From NCBI GenBank assembly GCA_016763355.1, contig JAESTY010000011.1, forward strand, positions 1 to 6,615: DNA of 6,615 nt, given 5' to 3'. Positions 6,549-6,615 of the stretch are shown piece by piece (within the stretch, counting starts at the first letter, position 1; every line of letters starts with the position of its first letter). This stretch comes from Immundisolibacteraceae bacterium (GTDB taxonomy: Bacteria; Pseudomonadota; Gammaproteobacteria; Immundisolibacterales; Immundisolibacteraceae). Below the pieces are notes generated by a model, which was not told the DNA's origin, made no database searches, and saw nothing but the letters and a program-made list of their open reading frames with translations. The position numbers were made by a program, and so were the translations under genes.

Positions 6549-6615
6549 ATGCGTTATCCCTTATATTTATTAGCTAGCCACATTTTACTACCGGTGGTTT
6601 TTACGCGCCTACTAA
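6549..6615 (+). CDS. waaA: Probable 3-deoxy-D-manno-octulosonic acid (Kdo) transferase, N-terminal fragment
   Basis: Only the first 22 codons are in the window; the gene continues past the right edge. They encode MRYPLYLLASHILLPVVF followed by TRLL, a hydrophobic N-terminal anchor. Family WaaA proteins open in the same way: a short start, a YxLLxxxxxP-type hydrophobic stretch, then R-L before the RGRKAPAYRKR-like region, which would follow here. WaaA transfers Kdo from CMP-Kdo to lipid IVA at the cytoplasmic face of the inner membrane. The in-frame TAA at 6525-6527 leaves this ATG as the only start. The neighbouring LPS-kinase-like gene supports the call, but the fragment is short, so the identification is tentative. 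Confidence 0.6.
   Translation, partial: MRYPLYLLASHILLPVVFTRLL

Overview
The window looks like chromosomal DNA from a free-living gammaproteobacterium. It carries the end of a type IV pilus assembly locus (pilB, pilC, pilD) followed by coaE, zapD and yacG, an arrangement well known in Gammaproteobacteria. The protein sequences resemble Pseudomonas-type and marine gammaproteobacterial homologues as I remember them; I could not run a search, so the genus is left open.

Layout: bases 4-1725 encode the pilus extension ATPase PilB, whose start is almost at the left edge. Four bases later comes the inner-membrane platform protein PilC (1730-2974), then the prepilin peptidase/methylase PilD (3006-3884, TTG start). 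After a 104-base gap comes dephospho-CoA kinase CoaE (3989-4591, TTG start). After a 163-base gap comes the Z-ring associated protein ZapD (4755-5519, TTG start), whose stop codon overlaps the start of the small zinc protein YacG (5516-5728). A convergent gene on the minus strand (5753-6436) encodes a WaaP/Kdo-kinase-like protein of the kind often annotated as 'toluene tolerance protein'. A 112-base divergent intergenic region separates it from the first 22 codons of a plus-strand gene (6549 to the right edge) that resembles waaA (Kdo transferase).

How the genes work together: PilB powers pilin assembly through PilC, and PilD cuts and N-methylates prepilins before assembly. CoaE completes coenzyme A synthesis. 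ZapD bundles FtsZ filaments and YacG inhibits DNA gyrase, so the middle of the window is housekeeping. The right end belongs to the lipopolysaccharide inner core: the kinase-like protein and WaaA are transcribed away from each other from a shared regulatory region.

Most of the window is ordinary, and I see no mobile element, CRISPR array, RNA gene or undescribed multi-gene system. The points worth a second look are the shared kinase/waaA regulatory region (a perfect 7-bp inverted repeat, a consensus TATAAT placed almost on the waaA start codon, and a terminator-like hairpin in the kinase leader), the kinase-like protein that has Ser where the catalytic Asp is expected, and three consecutive genes that appear to start with TTG. 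No gene-free stretch exceeds 300 bases.
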